Positions 42,575 to 51,760 of a stretch of DNA of 64,000 nt are shown one piece after another (positions within the stretch are counted from its first letter, which is position 1; the number at the start of each line of letters is the position of its first letter). Location: the NCBI GenBank assembly GCA_024401335.1, contig JAKSLH010000011.1, forward strand, positions 20,424-84,423, given 5' to 3'. The DNA is from Bacteroidales bacterium. Its GTDB lineage: Bacteria; Bacteroidota; Bacteroidia; Bacteroidales; Marinilabiliaceae. The translations under genes and the position numbers were made by a program. The notes under the pieces are model-generated. The model ran no database searches. It worked only from the letters and a program-made list of their open reading frames with translations, and was not told the DNA's origin.

Positions 42575-43948
42575 ATGAAGAGATTAGCAATATATATATT
42601 AGGCGTTATGTTCCCGCTGTCGTCGATGGCGCAGGATGTCGATGTTCAAGATATAAGCCTTTTGTCGGGATGCTCTACAATAAACCCTGTTGTTATTGAT
42701 TCTACGCTCTATTTCGCTTCAAATGCCAAGAGTAGCGTCGCTGTCAGCTATTTCGACGAAAATGATGACCGACTATATCAGCTTTACCAGGTTAAGCTTA
42801 AAAATAAGAAGCCGTCGGGTCGAGTATCAGTGGCCATGAAACGATCAAATAGACCATATAATCAGGCGGCTATCACGTTTGATTCTGATAAAAAGATACA
42901 TGTTACTCAGAATACTCAGGACCTTTCTACAATCAAGGGGTCCCCATTGGCAATATTCGATTATTCATCGTTGACTGATGTTACTGATGGTGTGATGAGT
43001 GATGTTAAGGTTAAGTTCTCCAATGCTGCTTATCCGTCATATTCCAGTGATGGTAATTTCATGGTGTTCGTATCCGATGTCCCAGGAGGTAAGGGGGCTA
43101 CCGACCTTTACTATTGCGTTAAGAGTAATGGCCGATGGAGCTCGCCTAAGAATATGGGAGATGTAGTGAACACTAAGGGTACTGAGACAACTCCTTTCAT
43201 ACACCCCTCGGGCAAGATATTCTTCGCAAGTAATGGACGTGCAGACAGCAAGAAGCTGGATATCTATTATACATACAGAACAAAAGATGGCTTTAGTGAG
43301 CCTGTGCGTTTCGATGTGAAGATTAACAGCATGGGTGATGACTACGGTATCTATTATAGCGATGACGAAGAGTGGGGTTATTTCACGTCTAACAGAAGAG
43401 GTAAAGATGCTATCTTCTATTTTGAACAGCGATTCCCAAGCTTTGAGGATGAGAGTGAGATGCAGGAGGAGAACTACTGCTATACATTCTTTGAGGAGTC
43501 GGCTGAGAATTATGACCCTGAGGAGTTTAGTTTCAAATGGGCGATAAGTGATGGCAAGTCGTATTCTGGTCTTGAAGTTGACCACTGTTTCGATGGACCA
43601 GGTGATTATTCTATCGCTTTGTCGGTACTCGATAAGACAACAAAGGAGGAACTCTTTACTATCGCGGAATATTCTATGGAGTTGCGAAAGCCAGAACAGG
43701 TTAATATACATGTTCCAGAAAATATAAAAGCTGGTCAGAAGGTGGTGTTTACCGCCGATGCAGATAATATATCGAAGTTCACTCCAAAGGCTTATTTCTG
43801 GGATTTTGGTAATGGAACAAAGGTAAAAGGGAAGAGTGGAACTGTAACTTTTAAGAAAAAAGGCACATATAAAGTAAGGTGTGGCACGATATCTGATGAG
43901 GATGCTTCAGATAGACTTTGCACATGGGTCGAAGTGACCGTGGAGTGA
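42575..43948 (+). CDS. PD40 propeller and PKD-domain exported protein
   Basis: A 457-residue exported protein with a signal peptide cleaved near residue 20 (SSMAQ). Residues about 40-290 contain PD40/WD40-like propeller blades (AAYPSYSSDGNFMVFVSDVP, TPFIHPSGKIFFASNG, WGYFTSNRRGKDAIFYF). A PKD-like domain follows at the C-terminus (AYFWDFGNGTKV, TVTFKKKGTYKVRC). Related T9SS proteins such as PorE combine such a propeller with an OmpA peptidoglycan-binding domain. The OmpA part is absent here. It is 12 bp from the PorP gene and should act with it in the periplasm or at the surface. Confidence 0.8.
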   Translation: MKRLAIYILGVMFPLSSMAQDVDVQDISLLSGCSTINPVVIDSTLYFASNAKSSVAVSYFDENDDRLYQLYQVKLKNKKPSGRVSVAMKRSNRPYNQAAITFDSDKKIHVTQNTQDLSTIKGSPLAIFDYSSLTDVTDGVMSDVKVKFSNAAYPSYSSDGNFMVFVSDVPGGKGATDLYYCVKSNGRWSSPKNMGDVVNTKGTETTPFIHPSGKIFFASNGRADSKKLDIYYTYRTKDGFSEPVRFDVKINSMGDDYGIYYSDDEEWGYFTSNRRGKDAIFYFEQRFPSFEDESEMQEENYCYTFFEESAENYDPEEFSFKWAISDGKSYSGLEVDHCFDGPGDYSIALSVLDKTTKEELFTIAEYSMELRKPEQVNIHVPENIKAGQKVVFTADADNISKFTPKAYFWDFGNGTKVKGKSGTVTFKKKGTYKVRCGTISDEDASDRLCTWVEVTVE

Positions 43949-43985
43949 GCCCATCTTATTTGATAATTGTAAAATAGAATATATA

Positions 43986-44960
43986 ATGATGCGTAAATTT
44001 TTGATTGCCATAACAGCACTTGTGGCATGCGTACAGTTGGTTAAGGCACAGCCTGTGCCAGGTGTGGATGAAAATATTCCATATCTCATGACATTCGGAA
44101 AGAATGGCCAGACAGAGTGGGGTGATGATAACTGCCTGCAGATTATATTCTTCTCAATCCCTGCCGATTTCACTCAGCCTGTGTATATCAGAATCTTCGA
44201 TCCAGAAATTGGTGGTCAGAATGATGAGCTCAATGGCGCCTGGAATACTAAGACTCGTTTCTCAGTATATGGTGGTGCGGGTTCATGCTCAAACAAGGAT
44301 GCTCAGAAGTGCAATGAGAAGGGCGACTATGATAGCGGTACACTTCTTGGAACTAAGACATTCGGTAATGAAGCTACTTACGATAATAAATGGTATACAT
44401 TCGGACCTTTCAACCCATCTGAAGGTGAGAACTTGCCTGAGTTTGGCGGCCGTATCTTCAAGATTGTCGTAGAGGGCCTAAGCGGTGATGACGGTAACAT
44501 GTATCGTATGTTCCTTTCTCGTAAGGCAAATGACAATGTTAAGGTGGATGGCGGTTTCGCATATTACTTCAAGTATAAGTTCCGTATGCACGACTCTGGC
44601 ACTGAAGTGTCTCATATCTATCCATACATTGACGATAAGGTGGTGTCTATCAAGCAGTCAAACTTCGACTGGGATAACGATGGTATGATCCGTGTTATTT
44701 CTGTTGCAAAGAATGGCGTGATGATGAAGGTTAGCGGCAATGATGAATGGCAGACTAGTACACACAACATTGATGCTGCAGAAAAGAATACTTCTTGGGA
44801 TATTCAGATGGTCAAGTTCAAGAATAAGCCGTTGAAGAATAATAACGTGGTCATATTCCTTGAAAACCAGTATGGTGAGCTTATGCCTTTCTATAGTGTT
44901 CCTATCGGTGGTATTCCAAAGTATAAGTACACTATTGGCGTTAAGCAAAAGACAAAATAA
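43986..44960 (+). CDS. Uncharacterised exported protein of the PorP cluster
   Basis: A 324-residue protein with a signal peptide cleaved near residue 22 (LVKAQP) and no lipobox. I cannot assign a family. The sequence is beta-rich and carries conserved-looking aromatic/acidic segments (IPYLMTFGKNGQTEWGDDN, VYIRIFDPEIGG, TRFSVYGGAGSC, YTFGPFNPSEGE). RIFDPEIGG and FGPF suggest a jelly-roll or C2-like sandwich with a metal-binding edge, which is inference. It follows the PD40/PKD gene by 37 bp and is closed by a terminator. Its place inside a T9SS-linked operon makes it a candidate accessory component or a cargo lacking a standard sorting domain. Confidence 0.7.
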   Translation: MMRKFLIAITALVACVQLVKAQPVPGVDENIPYLMTFGKNGQTEWGDDNCLQIIFFSIPADFTQPVYIRIFDPEIGGQNDELNGAWNTKTRFSVYGGAGSCSNKDAQKCNEKGDYDSGTLLGTKTFGNEATYDNKWYTFGPFNPSEGENLPEFGGRIFKIVVEGLSGDDGNMYRMFLSRKANDNVKVDGGFAYYFKYKFRMHDSGTEVSHIYPYIDDKVVSIKQSNFDWDNDGMIRVISVAKNGVMMKVSGNDEWQTSTHNIDAAEKNTSWDIQMVKFKNKPLKNNNVVIFLENQYGELMPFYSVPIGGIPKYKYTIGVKQKTK

Positions 44961-45001
44961 ATGTAGATAGTCTACGTATTGTCTTTTAAAATTATTAAAT
45001 T

Positions 45002-45048
45002 GCGCTCTAATGGGGAAATAGTGCTCCATTTGAGCGCTTTTTCTTTTT
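45002..45048 (+). terminator. Terminator after the PorP cluster structural genes
   Basis: A 12-bp stem with one mismatch (45002-45013 with 45026-45037) is followed by TTTTTCTTTTT. It ends 41 bp before the sensor gene start, so the sensor is either expressed by partial readthrough or from a promoter hidden in this region. Confidence 0.82.
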
Positions 45049-45088
45049 GTATAGTTCGATTCGAATGATAGATATGATTGTCAATCAA

Positions 45089-48000
45089 ATGAAGAAGATA
45101 TTTTTTATAGTCGTATTCATGATATCTTGGGGCTTCAGTGCGACGGCCCAGAACTTCAATTTATCTAAGTTTACTAATGTGCAGGGCTTACCTCAGAACT
45201 ATGTCTATAGCGTGGTTCAGGACCGTTATGGCTTCATTTGGATCGGTTTGGCAGAAGGTTTATCAAAGTATGATGGCACGAAGTTCACAAACTATACGGT
45301 AAGAGATTCTCTCTCTGACAATTTCGTGAGTGCAATGCTTATCGATACTGACGGTAATCTGTGGTGTGGTCATGGAAATGGCCAATTCAGTGTGTTCAGA
45401 AATAGCGAGTTCCATAGAGTGCACGTGGCGGATGTTGCCTCGCCTATCAAGGATATGTGTATAGATGACAGAGGCGGTATATGGGCTGTTGAACAGAATA
45501 AGGGTATTGTCTATATTGACCCTGATGGAACAGTGACTACTCATTTTGATCGAGAGAAATTCGGTCGCCGCATCTATTATTCAATAAAAGCTGTCAACTC
45601 TATGACTTTGCTTGTCGGCACTTCAGATGGCGTAATGTTGGTGAAGTTTAGTCCGAGTGGTGAATTACTTGATCCTGAGGATATTGCAGATCTTCCTTCT
45701 TCTGCGGTTAACTGCATTGTTAAGTCAAGGAACGAGGGCGAATATTTGATGGGAACAGAGGACGGCGAGATATACAGGTACTCACTTGTAAATGGTGCTA
45801 CATTGATTGAAAGATGTACTGAGTCGTGCTCCTCAAATGACGAATCATACAACATAAAGACTATATATGAGACTGCTGAAGGTAATCTCTATATCGCAAC
45901 ATGGGGACAGGGCTTGAAGGAATGGGCATACTCTGAGGAGACAAAGAAATATACTGAGGTCCTTTCTCTTACTGAGAACAATGGTCTTGATAACAACTAT
46001 GTTTCGTCTATCACATGTGACCGTGAGGGCATATTCTGGTTTGGTACCTATGGCGCTGGTGTTGTGGCGTGGATAAACAATTATTTCGCGCAATATGACC
46101 TTACAAATATAGGTTTCCAGCGTAGCAAGATCGTTTCGGCTGCCGTTGATGATAAGTCGTTGTGGATGGGCTTGAATTCTGGTCTTATAAGGATGGACAA
46201 GCAGTGTATGGATAATTTCGAGTTCTTTGATGCTTCGATGGGCCTTCCTTCTGATCTGGCTATCACAGCAATATGTTTTGATAAGAAACGAGGAGTCCAG
46301 TATCTTGGAACTGACAGAGATGGTATTTATACTTGCAAGGAGGGTACAAGGTATTTCAGAAAGATGTCCTATGAGTGCTCTTCGCGTACAAGCGAAATGG
46401 TCAATGGTATAGTTGTCGATGAAGATCACCTCTATATTGCTAGCCAGGGTGGTTTTATCTCGTATGACCTGAATACCAGTGCAAGCCGTTGCTATACTAC
46501 GCTCGACGGTCTCCCTCACAACAATATCAACTTTGTCTATATGGACGCCGAAGGACAGGTTTGGATAGGTCCAAAGGATAGTGGTATTGCTTTGTTCTTG
46601 GGTGATGAGGGCTTTGAAATACATCGTTTGTCAGATGTGCCTGTGGATGTCGCTGGTATGGCTGTCGATGAGAGAGACAGATTATGGTTGGCTACTGTCA
46701 ACAATGGCGTTATATGTAGCAGCAATGACTCTATTGTCTCTATCAGTACAGCTGATGGTATGGAGAAGAACTATTGTTATGGTATAGCTTCCGACGGCAA
46801 CGACCGTATGTGGATATGCCATCAGCCGGGTTTGAGCTGTATAGATTTGAACTCCGGAAATATTCGCACATTCAATAATACTAATGGCATTAACCATGAG
46901 TTCAATGGTGTTGTAGAAGAAAACGGCGACTTGTGGTTCTCTTCATCGACTGGTGTGGTTCATTACAACTCTGAGTTTGACCGTCGTAGTGTTGTTGCAC
47001 CAATCATCAATCTCACAAAGGTTGTTATATCAAATCATCGTCATAACCTTAAGGAACCTATTGATCTGCCTTATCCATACGACGGAGCATTGCAGCGATT
47101 GGAATTTGACTTTGTGGGTATCTGCATGAAGGATCCTCAGAATGTAAGATATGAATTCTGGCTGCAGCTTGATGGTAATGAGAATGAGGTGTGGACTCCA
47201 CTTGGAACTCAGAATCATAAGGAGTTTGAATGGTTGCCTGACGGAGACCATGTGCTTCACGTAAGAGCATTCAACAGTGATGGCGTCGTTTGTAGCAAGC
47301 CTCTGGAGATCCCTATACATATCGATTCGCCATTCTGGAAGTCAATATTCTTCCCAATCTTCATCTTAGGATTGCTTTATGTGATCATCAGAGTGGTTAC
47401 TGAATGGCGTGAGGAGAAGCTCCGTCAGCGTCAGAAGGAGCTTGAGGACGAGGTGAGCAGACAGACTGTAACTTTGCGTGAGCAGAAGGGAGAGATTGAG
47501 CAGAAGAATAAGGATATCTTGGATAGTATCAACTATGCTAAGCGTATTCAGACTGCAATCTTGCCATCTGTAAATAGTCTCAATGATTATCCATTTGCAG
47601 ATTCGTTTGTGTTATATCTGCCTAAGGATATCGTGAGCGGTGACTTCTACTGGCATATGGGCTATGACAACAAGATATTGATATGTTGCGGCGACTGTAC
47701 TGGTCATGGCGTTCCTGGTGCGTTCATGTCTATGATTGGTGCGACATTGCTTAACGATGCTTCAAGAGATGAGGAGTTGAGAAGCCATCCTTCGAAGATG
47801 TTGGAACGTCTTGACAAAGAGATAAAGGCAACTCTTAACAAGAATCAGTCGATAGAGGCACAGGATGGTATGGACTGTGCTGTTATTGAAATAGATTTCG
47901 ACACTCTCGAACTTCGTTCTGCTGCTGCTCGTCGCCCTGTTCAGATATTCAGTCATGGCAAGCTCAATGAGATACGAGGCACACGTCGTGGCGTGGGTGA

Positions 48001-48271
48001 ACATAGAAATAGCAATGAGTTTAATGAGACAACAACTCAGCTCCAGAAGGGCGATGTGATATACTTGTCTTCCGATGGTTTTGCAAGCCAGTTTGGCGGT
48101 GATACATCTGATAAGTCGCCATATACAGCCGGTGCGCTTAAGCGTTTCTTGGAGGCTATGGTAGATGAACCGATGAACATCCAGAAAGAGAAGCTCAACA
48201 ACGAATTCTCACGTTGGAAGGGATCGTGTGAGCAGATCGACGACGTTGTCATCATGGGATTGAAGATATAA
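45089..48271 (+). CDS. Two-component-type propeller sensor fused to a SpoIIE phosphatase
   Basis: A 1060-residue membrane sensor. I chose the ATG at 45089 because it opens a clean signal (KKIFFIVVFMISWGFSATAQ). The periplasmic part contains two seven-bladed Reg_prop propellers (about 25-660, with blades like GFIWIGLAEGLSKYDG, GNLWCGHGNG, GIFWFGTYGAG, GQVWIGPKDSG), then a Y_Y_Y domain (about 665-745). A membrane helix at about 752-771 is followed by a coiled coil, and then by a PP2C-type SpoIIE phosphatase (about 830-1060) with SGDFYWHMG, GDCTGHGVPGAFMSMIG, DGMDCAVIEID and IYLSSDGF. No histidine kinase or DNA-binding domain is present, unlike the hybrid regulators sharing this sensor. Output should be dephosphorylation of a partner protein, perhaps an anti-sigma antagonist. 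Confidence 0.93.
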   Translation: MKKIFFIVVFMISWGFSATAQNFNLSKFTNVQGLPQNYVYSVVQDRYGFIWIGLAEGLSKYDGTKFTNYTVRDSLSDNFVSAMLIDTDGNLWCGHGNGQFSVFRNSEFHRVHVADVASPIKDMCIDDRGGIWAVEQNKGIVYIDPDGTVTTHFDREKFGRRIYYSIKAVNSMTLLVGTSDGVMLVKFSPSGELLDPEDIADLPSSAVNCIVKSRNEGEYLMGTEDGEIYRYSLVNGATLIERCTESCSSNDESYNIKTIYETAEGNLYIATWGQGLKEWAYSEETKKYTEVLSLTENNGLDNNYVSSITCDREGIFWFGTYGAGVVAWINNYFAQYDLTNIGFQRSKIVSAAVDDKSLWMGLNSGLIRMDKQCMDNFEFFDASMGLPSDLAITAICFDKKRGVQYLGTDRDGIYTCKEGTRYFRKMSYECSSRTSEMVNGIVVDEDHLYIASQGGFISYDLNTSASRCYTTLDGLPHNNINFVYMDAEGQVWIGPKDSGIALFLGDEGFEIHRLSDVPVDVAGMAVDERDRLWLATVNNGVICSSNDSIVSISTADGMEKNYCYGIASDGNDRMWICHQPGLSCIDLNSGNIRTFNNTNGINHEFNGVVEENGDLWFSSSTGVVHYNSEFDRRSVVAPIINLTKVVISNHRHNLKEPIDLPYPYDGALQRLEFDFVGICMKDPQNVRYEFWLQLDGNENEVWTPLGTQNHKEFEWLPDGDHVLHVRAFNSDGVVCSKPLEIPIHIDSPFWKSIFFPIFILGLLYVIIRVVTEWREEKLRQRQKELEDEVSRQTVTLREQKGEIEQKNKDILDSINYAKRIQTAILPSVNSLNDYPFADSFVLYLPKDIVSGDFYWHMGYDNKILICCGDCTGHGVPGAFMSMIGATLLNDASRDEELRSHPSKMLERLDKEIKATLNKNQSIEAQDGMDCAVIEIDFDTLELRSAAARRPVQIFSHGKLNEIRGTRRGVGEHRNSNEFNETTTQLQKGDVIYLSSDGFASQFGGDTSDKSPYTAGALKRFLEAMVDEPMNIQKEKLNNEFSRWKGSCEQIDDVVIMGLKI

Positions 48272-48289
48272 CTAAATAACAAATAAATA

Positions 48290-49213
48290 ATGGCTTTTAT
48301 TGAAGCTCACGACATTGTTAAGGATTATTCAGGACACAGAGCTCTTGATGGACTTAACCTGTCAGTAGAGGAGGGTCGCGTATATGGTCTCTTGGGACCT
48401 AATGGCGCAGGAAAAACTACTTTTATCCGTATTCTTAACCAAATTACCAAGCCAGATAGTGGCGAAGTACTGCTCGATGGTCATAAGTTGTGCCCATCAG
48501 ACATTGAAAATATAGGCTATCTGCCTGAAGAGCGTGGCTTATATAAGAAGATGAAGGTTGGCGAACAGGCTGTCTTCCTTGCTCAGCTCAAGGGACTTAG
48601 CAAGCATGATGCGACCTTGAGGCTTAAGGCTTGGTTTGAGAAGTTTGGCATTGAACAGTGGTGGAACAAGAAGGTTGAAGAACTTTCTAAGGGTATGCAG
48701 CAGAAGGTGCAGTTTATCGTTACTGTGTTGCATGAACCTAAACTGCTCATTTTCGATGAGCCATTTAGTGGCTTTGATCCGGTGAATGCAAATCTTTTGA
48801 AGAACGAAATTATGGAGTTGAAGCAGAAGGGCGCGACGGTGCTTTTCTCTACTCATAACATGTCTTCTGTAGAAGAGGTGTGTGATTCCATTACGTTGAT
48901 CAATAAGTCGAAGGCTGTGCTTAGCGGTTCTGTGTGGGATGTAAAGCAGAAGTATAAGGACAATACATTCAGCATAAAATTCAATGGTGATGCTTCTTTC
49001 TTCTCGTCGGCCGACAGTCGTGTCGTGATGTCAGAGATACAGAAGCAGCGTGATTATACATCTGCGATTATCACACCACGTGAGGCCTTGAGCGCTAACG
49101 AGCTTATCAGATATATGCTTGAGCATGTAGAGCTTGTCGGTTTCGAGGAGAAGATGCCGTCTATGAATGATATATTTTTGAAAGTTGTTGGAAGTAACGA
49201 AGTAGAAAAATGA
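48290..49213 (+). CDS. ABC transporter ATP-binding protein (NatA type)
   Basis: A 307-residue ABC ATPase. Walker A is GPNGAGKTT (about 36-44), the signature LSKGMQQKVQF is the variant typical of NatA-like exporters, Walker B is LLIFDEPFSGFDP, and a DUF4162-like C-terminal domain follows (about 220-300). It energises the ABC-2 permease encoded next, whose start overlaps its stop in an ATGA. NatAB-type pumps extrude Na+ or drugs. The substrate here is not readable. It begins 18 bp after the SpoIIE sensor gene and may be cotranscribed with it. Confidence 0.92.
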   Translation: MAFIEAHDIVKDYSGHRALDGLNLSVEEGRVYGLLGPNGAGKTTFIRILNQITKPDSGEVLLDGHKLCPSDIENIGYLPEERGLYKKMKVGEQAVFLAQLKGLSKHDATLRLKAWFEKFGIEQWWNKKVEELSKGMQQKVQFIVTVLHEPKLLIFDEPFSGFDPVNANLLKNEIMELKQKGATVLFSTHNMSSVEEVCDSITLINKSKAVLSGSVWDVKQKYKDNTFSIKFNGDASFFSSADSRVVMSEIQKQRDYTSAIITPREALSANELIRYMLEHVELVGFEEKMPSMNDIFLKVVGSNEVEK

Positions 49214-50529
49214 GCAAGTTATCACTTATAATACAACGCGAATATCTCACGCGTGTCAAGAAGAAGAGTTTCATTATCATTTCTCTTCTTGCTCCTATCG
49301 GTATGTTGCTTATGATGTTCATACCTGCACTTATTGAGATGCTGGGCACTTCGACTGTTAATGTTATTGCTGTTGTTGATCATACTGATGAGTATGGTGC
49401 AGCTTTGACAGATGATGATGTGGCTAAGTTTGTCGCTATGCCGTCAGATACTGACGAGAATCAGCTGCGTGACACTTTTGAAGATGATGGTTATGATGCG
49501 TATATGGTTATCAATGGCGCTCCTGATGTCAAGGATAATGTCAAGATGTACGCTAAGTCAACTTTGACTATGGATCTTCAATACAAGGTTCTGGGCGATT
49601 TTAAGGAGGCTCTCCGCAAGAGGTATATTCAGGATTTTGGTGGACATTCTGAAGCTGTTGATTCTCTGTTCCAGAAGGTTAATTCAGTAAAAGCGGAGGT
49701 GACAACAATCAATATAACAGACCAGGGCGAGGAGAATGAAAGTTCTGCCGCCGTTGGTATGATTGTGGCTTTTGTGGCTATGTTCCTTATTTATATGTTT
49801 GTGCTTCTCAGTGGTTCCATGGTTATGAATGGAGTAATGGAAGAGAAGTCTAATCGTATTGTTGAGGTTCTGATATCTTCTGTAAAGCCTTTTGACTTGA
49901 TGATGGGCAAGGTGATCGGTATCGCTTTGACTATGCTTACACAGTTTGCAATATGGATTATTGTCGGCGGAATTGTCTCTGTTGTAGCATCTAGTATGTT
50001 CGCTACACCAGATATGTCTTCGGCTATGAATGTTGCCTCGGATGTAAATGTTCAGGAGGTACAGCAGGGTGTTATTGAGGAGGTGATGGGAATGCTCTCA
50101 TCTATCAATATCATTCAGATAGTAATCCTCTTCGTGGTTTATTTCCTTTGTGGCTATATGTTGTATGCAAGTCTCTTTGCATGCATTGGCTCTGCTGTTG
50201 AGAATCAGAGCGATGCGCAGCAGTTCATGATGCCAGTTACCATAGCTATTGTAGTGGCACTCTACCTTGCTCTTTATGCAGTCAAGGATCCTAACAGCTC
50301 TATCGCTTTCTGGGGGTCAATGGTGCCATTTACGTCGCCAGTAGTTATGATGGCTCGTTTGCCATTCTCAGTACCTGCATGGGAGATAGCTCTTTCAATA
50401 GCTATTCTCGTGGCTTCGTTTGTTGGTTCTATATGGGTTGCTGCGAGAATCTATCGCGTGGGTATTCTCATGTATGGCAAGAAGGTGACTTTAAAGGAAC
50501 TTGTTAAATGGTTTAAGCAAGCCGACTAA
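49210..50529 (+). CDS. ABC-2 type transporter permease (NatB type)
   Basis: A 439-residue inner-membrane permease. One membrane helix lies near residues 20-40 (FIIISLLAPIGMLLMMFIPA), a large extracytoplasmic domain follows (about 45-170), and then come five or six helices (about 178-420) including VGMIVAFVAMFLIYMFVLL and IIQIVILFVVYFLCGYML. MEEKSNRIVEVLISSVKP is the conserved cytosolic segment of ABC2_membrane_3 proteins. It forms a pump with the overlapping upstream ATPase. Confidence 0.92.
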   Translation: MSKLSLIIQREYLTRVKKKSFIIISLLAPIGMLLMMFIPALIEMLGTSTVNVIAVVDHTDEYGAALTDDDVAKFVAMPSDTDENQLRDTFEDDGYDAYMVINGAPDVKDNVKMYAKSTLTMDLQYKVLGDFKEALRKRYIQDFGGHSEAVDSLFQKVNSVKAEVTTINITDQGEENESSAAVGMIVAFVAMFLIYMFVLLSGSMVMNGVMEEKSNRIVEVLISSVKPFDLMMGKVIGIALTMLTQFAIWIIVGGIVSVVASSMFATPDMSSAMNVASDVNVQEVQQGVIEEVMGMLSSINIIQIVILFVVYFLCGYMLYASLFACIGSAVENQSDAQQFMMPVTIAIVVALYLALYAVKDPNSSIAFWGSMVPFTSPVVMMARLPFSVPAWEIALSIAILVASFVGSIWVAARIYRVGILMYGKKVTLKELVKWFKQAD

Positions 50530-50537
50530 TTATAGGC

Positions 50538-51275
50538 ATGGCTGAGTCACCTTCATGTAAGTGGTATGTTCCTTCTTTGAAGGATATGGTGATGGGCTTA
50601 TGCGACCTTATATGGCCTGCGCGGTGTAAGGTGTGCGACAGGGTTCTGGCAATGGGAGATAACCCATACGTTTGCCAGACTTGTCTTAACAGCTTACCTA
50701 GAACAGGTTATGAAACATATCATGACAACCCTGTCTTCCAGCTTATGGAGGGCAGGGTTGTCCTACATTCTGCCTTTTCTGCCTATTTTTTTCGTAAGGG
50801 TGAGAAGTTGAGGCAGATAATCCATGCGTTTAAATATCAAGGACGTGACGATGTGGCTGTTCTTATGGGTGAGCGTATGGGACGTTTGATGTTGAGGTGT
50901 AATTGGCATGCCGACTATGATGTCATTGTGCCTGTTCCTATGCATCCTAGAAAACAGAAGAGAAAGGGGTATAACCAGACTGTGAAACTAGCTGAAGGTG
51001 TCGCTAATGTAACGGGACTGGCTGTACGTGAAGATATCCTGCTTAGGGTCTTAGAAGGTAGTTCGCAGACCAAGAAAAACACGGTGGAACGCTGGCTAGA
51101 TATTCAGCATCTATACGTGTGTGAAAATCCGGAAAGTTATAGGGGATTGAGGATCTTGCTCCTCGACGATGTCTTGACAACAGGTGGCACTCTTGAGGTT
51201 TGTGTCAATGCACTTCAGGCTATTCCCGATGTGAAGGTGGGCATAGCTACCTTGTCTATAGTTGACAGGCATTAG
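50538..51275 (+). CDS. ComF family phosphoribosyltransferase-like protein
   Basis: A 245-residue protein with the ComF layout: an N-terminal zinc ribbon with two CxxC pairs (CKVCDRV and CQTCLNSL, about 31-57), then a type I phosphoribosyltransferase fold with VIVPVPMHPRKQKRKGYNQT and the PRPP loop LLLDDVLTTGGTL (about 213-225). In competent bacteria ComF helps transformation. In Bacteroidota the role is unproven. It is 8 bp behind the permease gene and overlaps the convergent 162-residue gene by 4 bp at the stop codons. Confidence 0.9.
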   Translation: MAESPSCKWYVPSLKDMVMGLCDLIWPARCKVCDRVLAMGDNPYVCQTCLNSLPRTGYETYHDNPVFQLMEGRVVLHSAFSAYFFRKGEKLRQIIHAFKYQGRDDVAVLMGERMGRLMLRCNWHADYDVIVPVPMHPRKQKRKGYNQTVKLAEGVANVTGLAVREDILLRVLEGSSQTKKNTVERWLDIQHLYVCENPESYRGLRILLLDDVLTTGGTLEVCVNALQAIPDVKVGIATLSIVDRH

Positions 51276-51760
51276 TTGCTGAGGTCGTTCAGCTCTTGTT
51301 CTGTGCAGATGTTCTTTTCAATTATCCATTGTCTGAAGGCAGACAGTGAATCGTCTGACATGTCGATGATGGTAACGGATGGTGCCTGGTTGGAGCGTGT
51401 GAAGTTTATTTGTTTTTCGAGCGTTATGCATAATGATGCATAGTCATTGCTCTTGACTGCCTGTATGCTTAGTGCCTTGCTTTTGAACATGGACGTGAAT
51501 CCGCTCAGCAGTTTTAGTATGTCACTGTTGGTCTGCTTATTGGCGTGTATGTTCCACCAGACAAAAGCCGTTGGACGATGGTATGTCGCCGCATTGTATA
51601 TGGCATCGAACATAGGGCCGTCGCCAGACTCTATGTTGGTGTCGTTGCATGTTTCGGTGAATTTGTTGAGCACAACATGAGCTATGTCTTTGCCAGACAG
51701 GGCCTGCTTATAGTCGGCCATCACCCTTTTCTTGAATTCATCGAAACTTATCTTCATCAT
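51272..51760 (-). CDS. Hypothetical 162-residue cytosolic protein
   Basis: I do not recognise this protein. It has no signal peptide or membrane helix and looks like a mixed alpha/beta fold. Features are an N-terminal helix (SFDEFKKRVMADYKQALSG), TAFVWWNIHAN in the middle, and a C-terminal amphipathic helix (DSLSAFRQWIIEKNICTEQE). Its ATG overlaps the NUDIX stop (ATGA-type 4-bp overlap), making it third in the hisB-NUDIX operon, and its stop overlaps that of comF. Tight coupling suggests a real gene. Confidence 0.7.
   Translation of the reverse strand: MMKISFDEFKKRVMADYKQALSGKDIAHVVLNKFTETCNDTNIESGDGPMFDAIYNAATYHRPTAFVWWNIHANKQTNSDILKLLSGFTSMFKSKALSIQAVKSNDYASLCITLEKQINFTRSNQAPSVTIIDMSDDSLSAFRQWIIEKNICTEQELNDLSN

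Noticed and set aside
45845-46624. Minus-strand frame of 259 codons opposite the propeller sensor
   Set aside because: The sense strand encodes regular Reg_prop blades. The antisense product has no recognisable feature.
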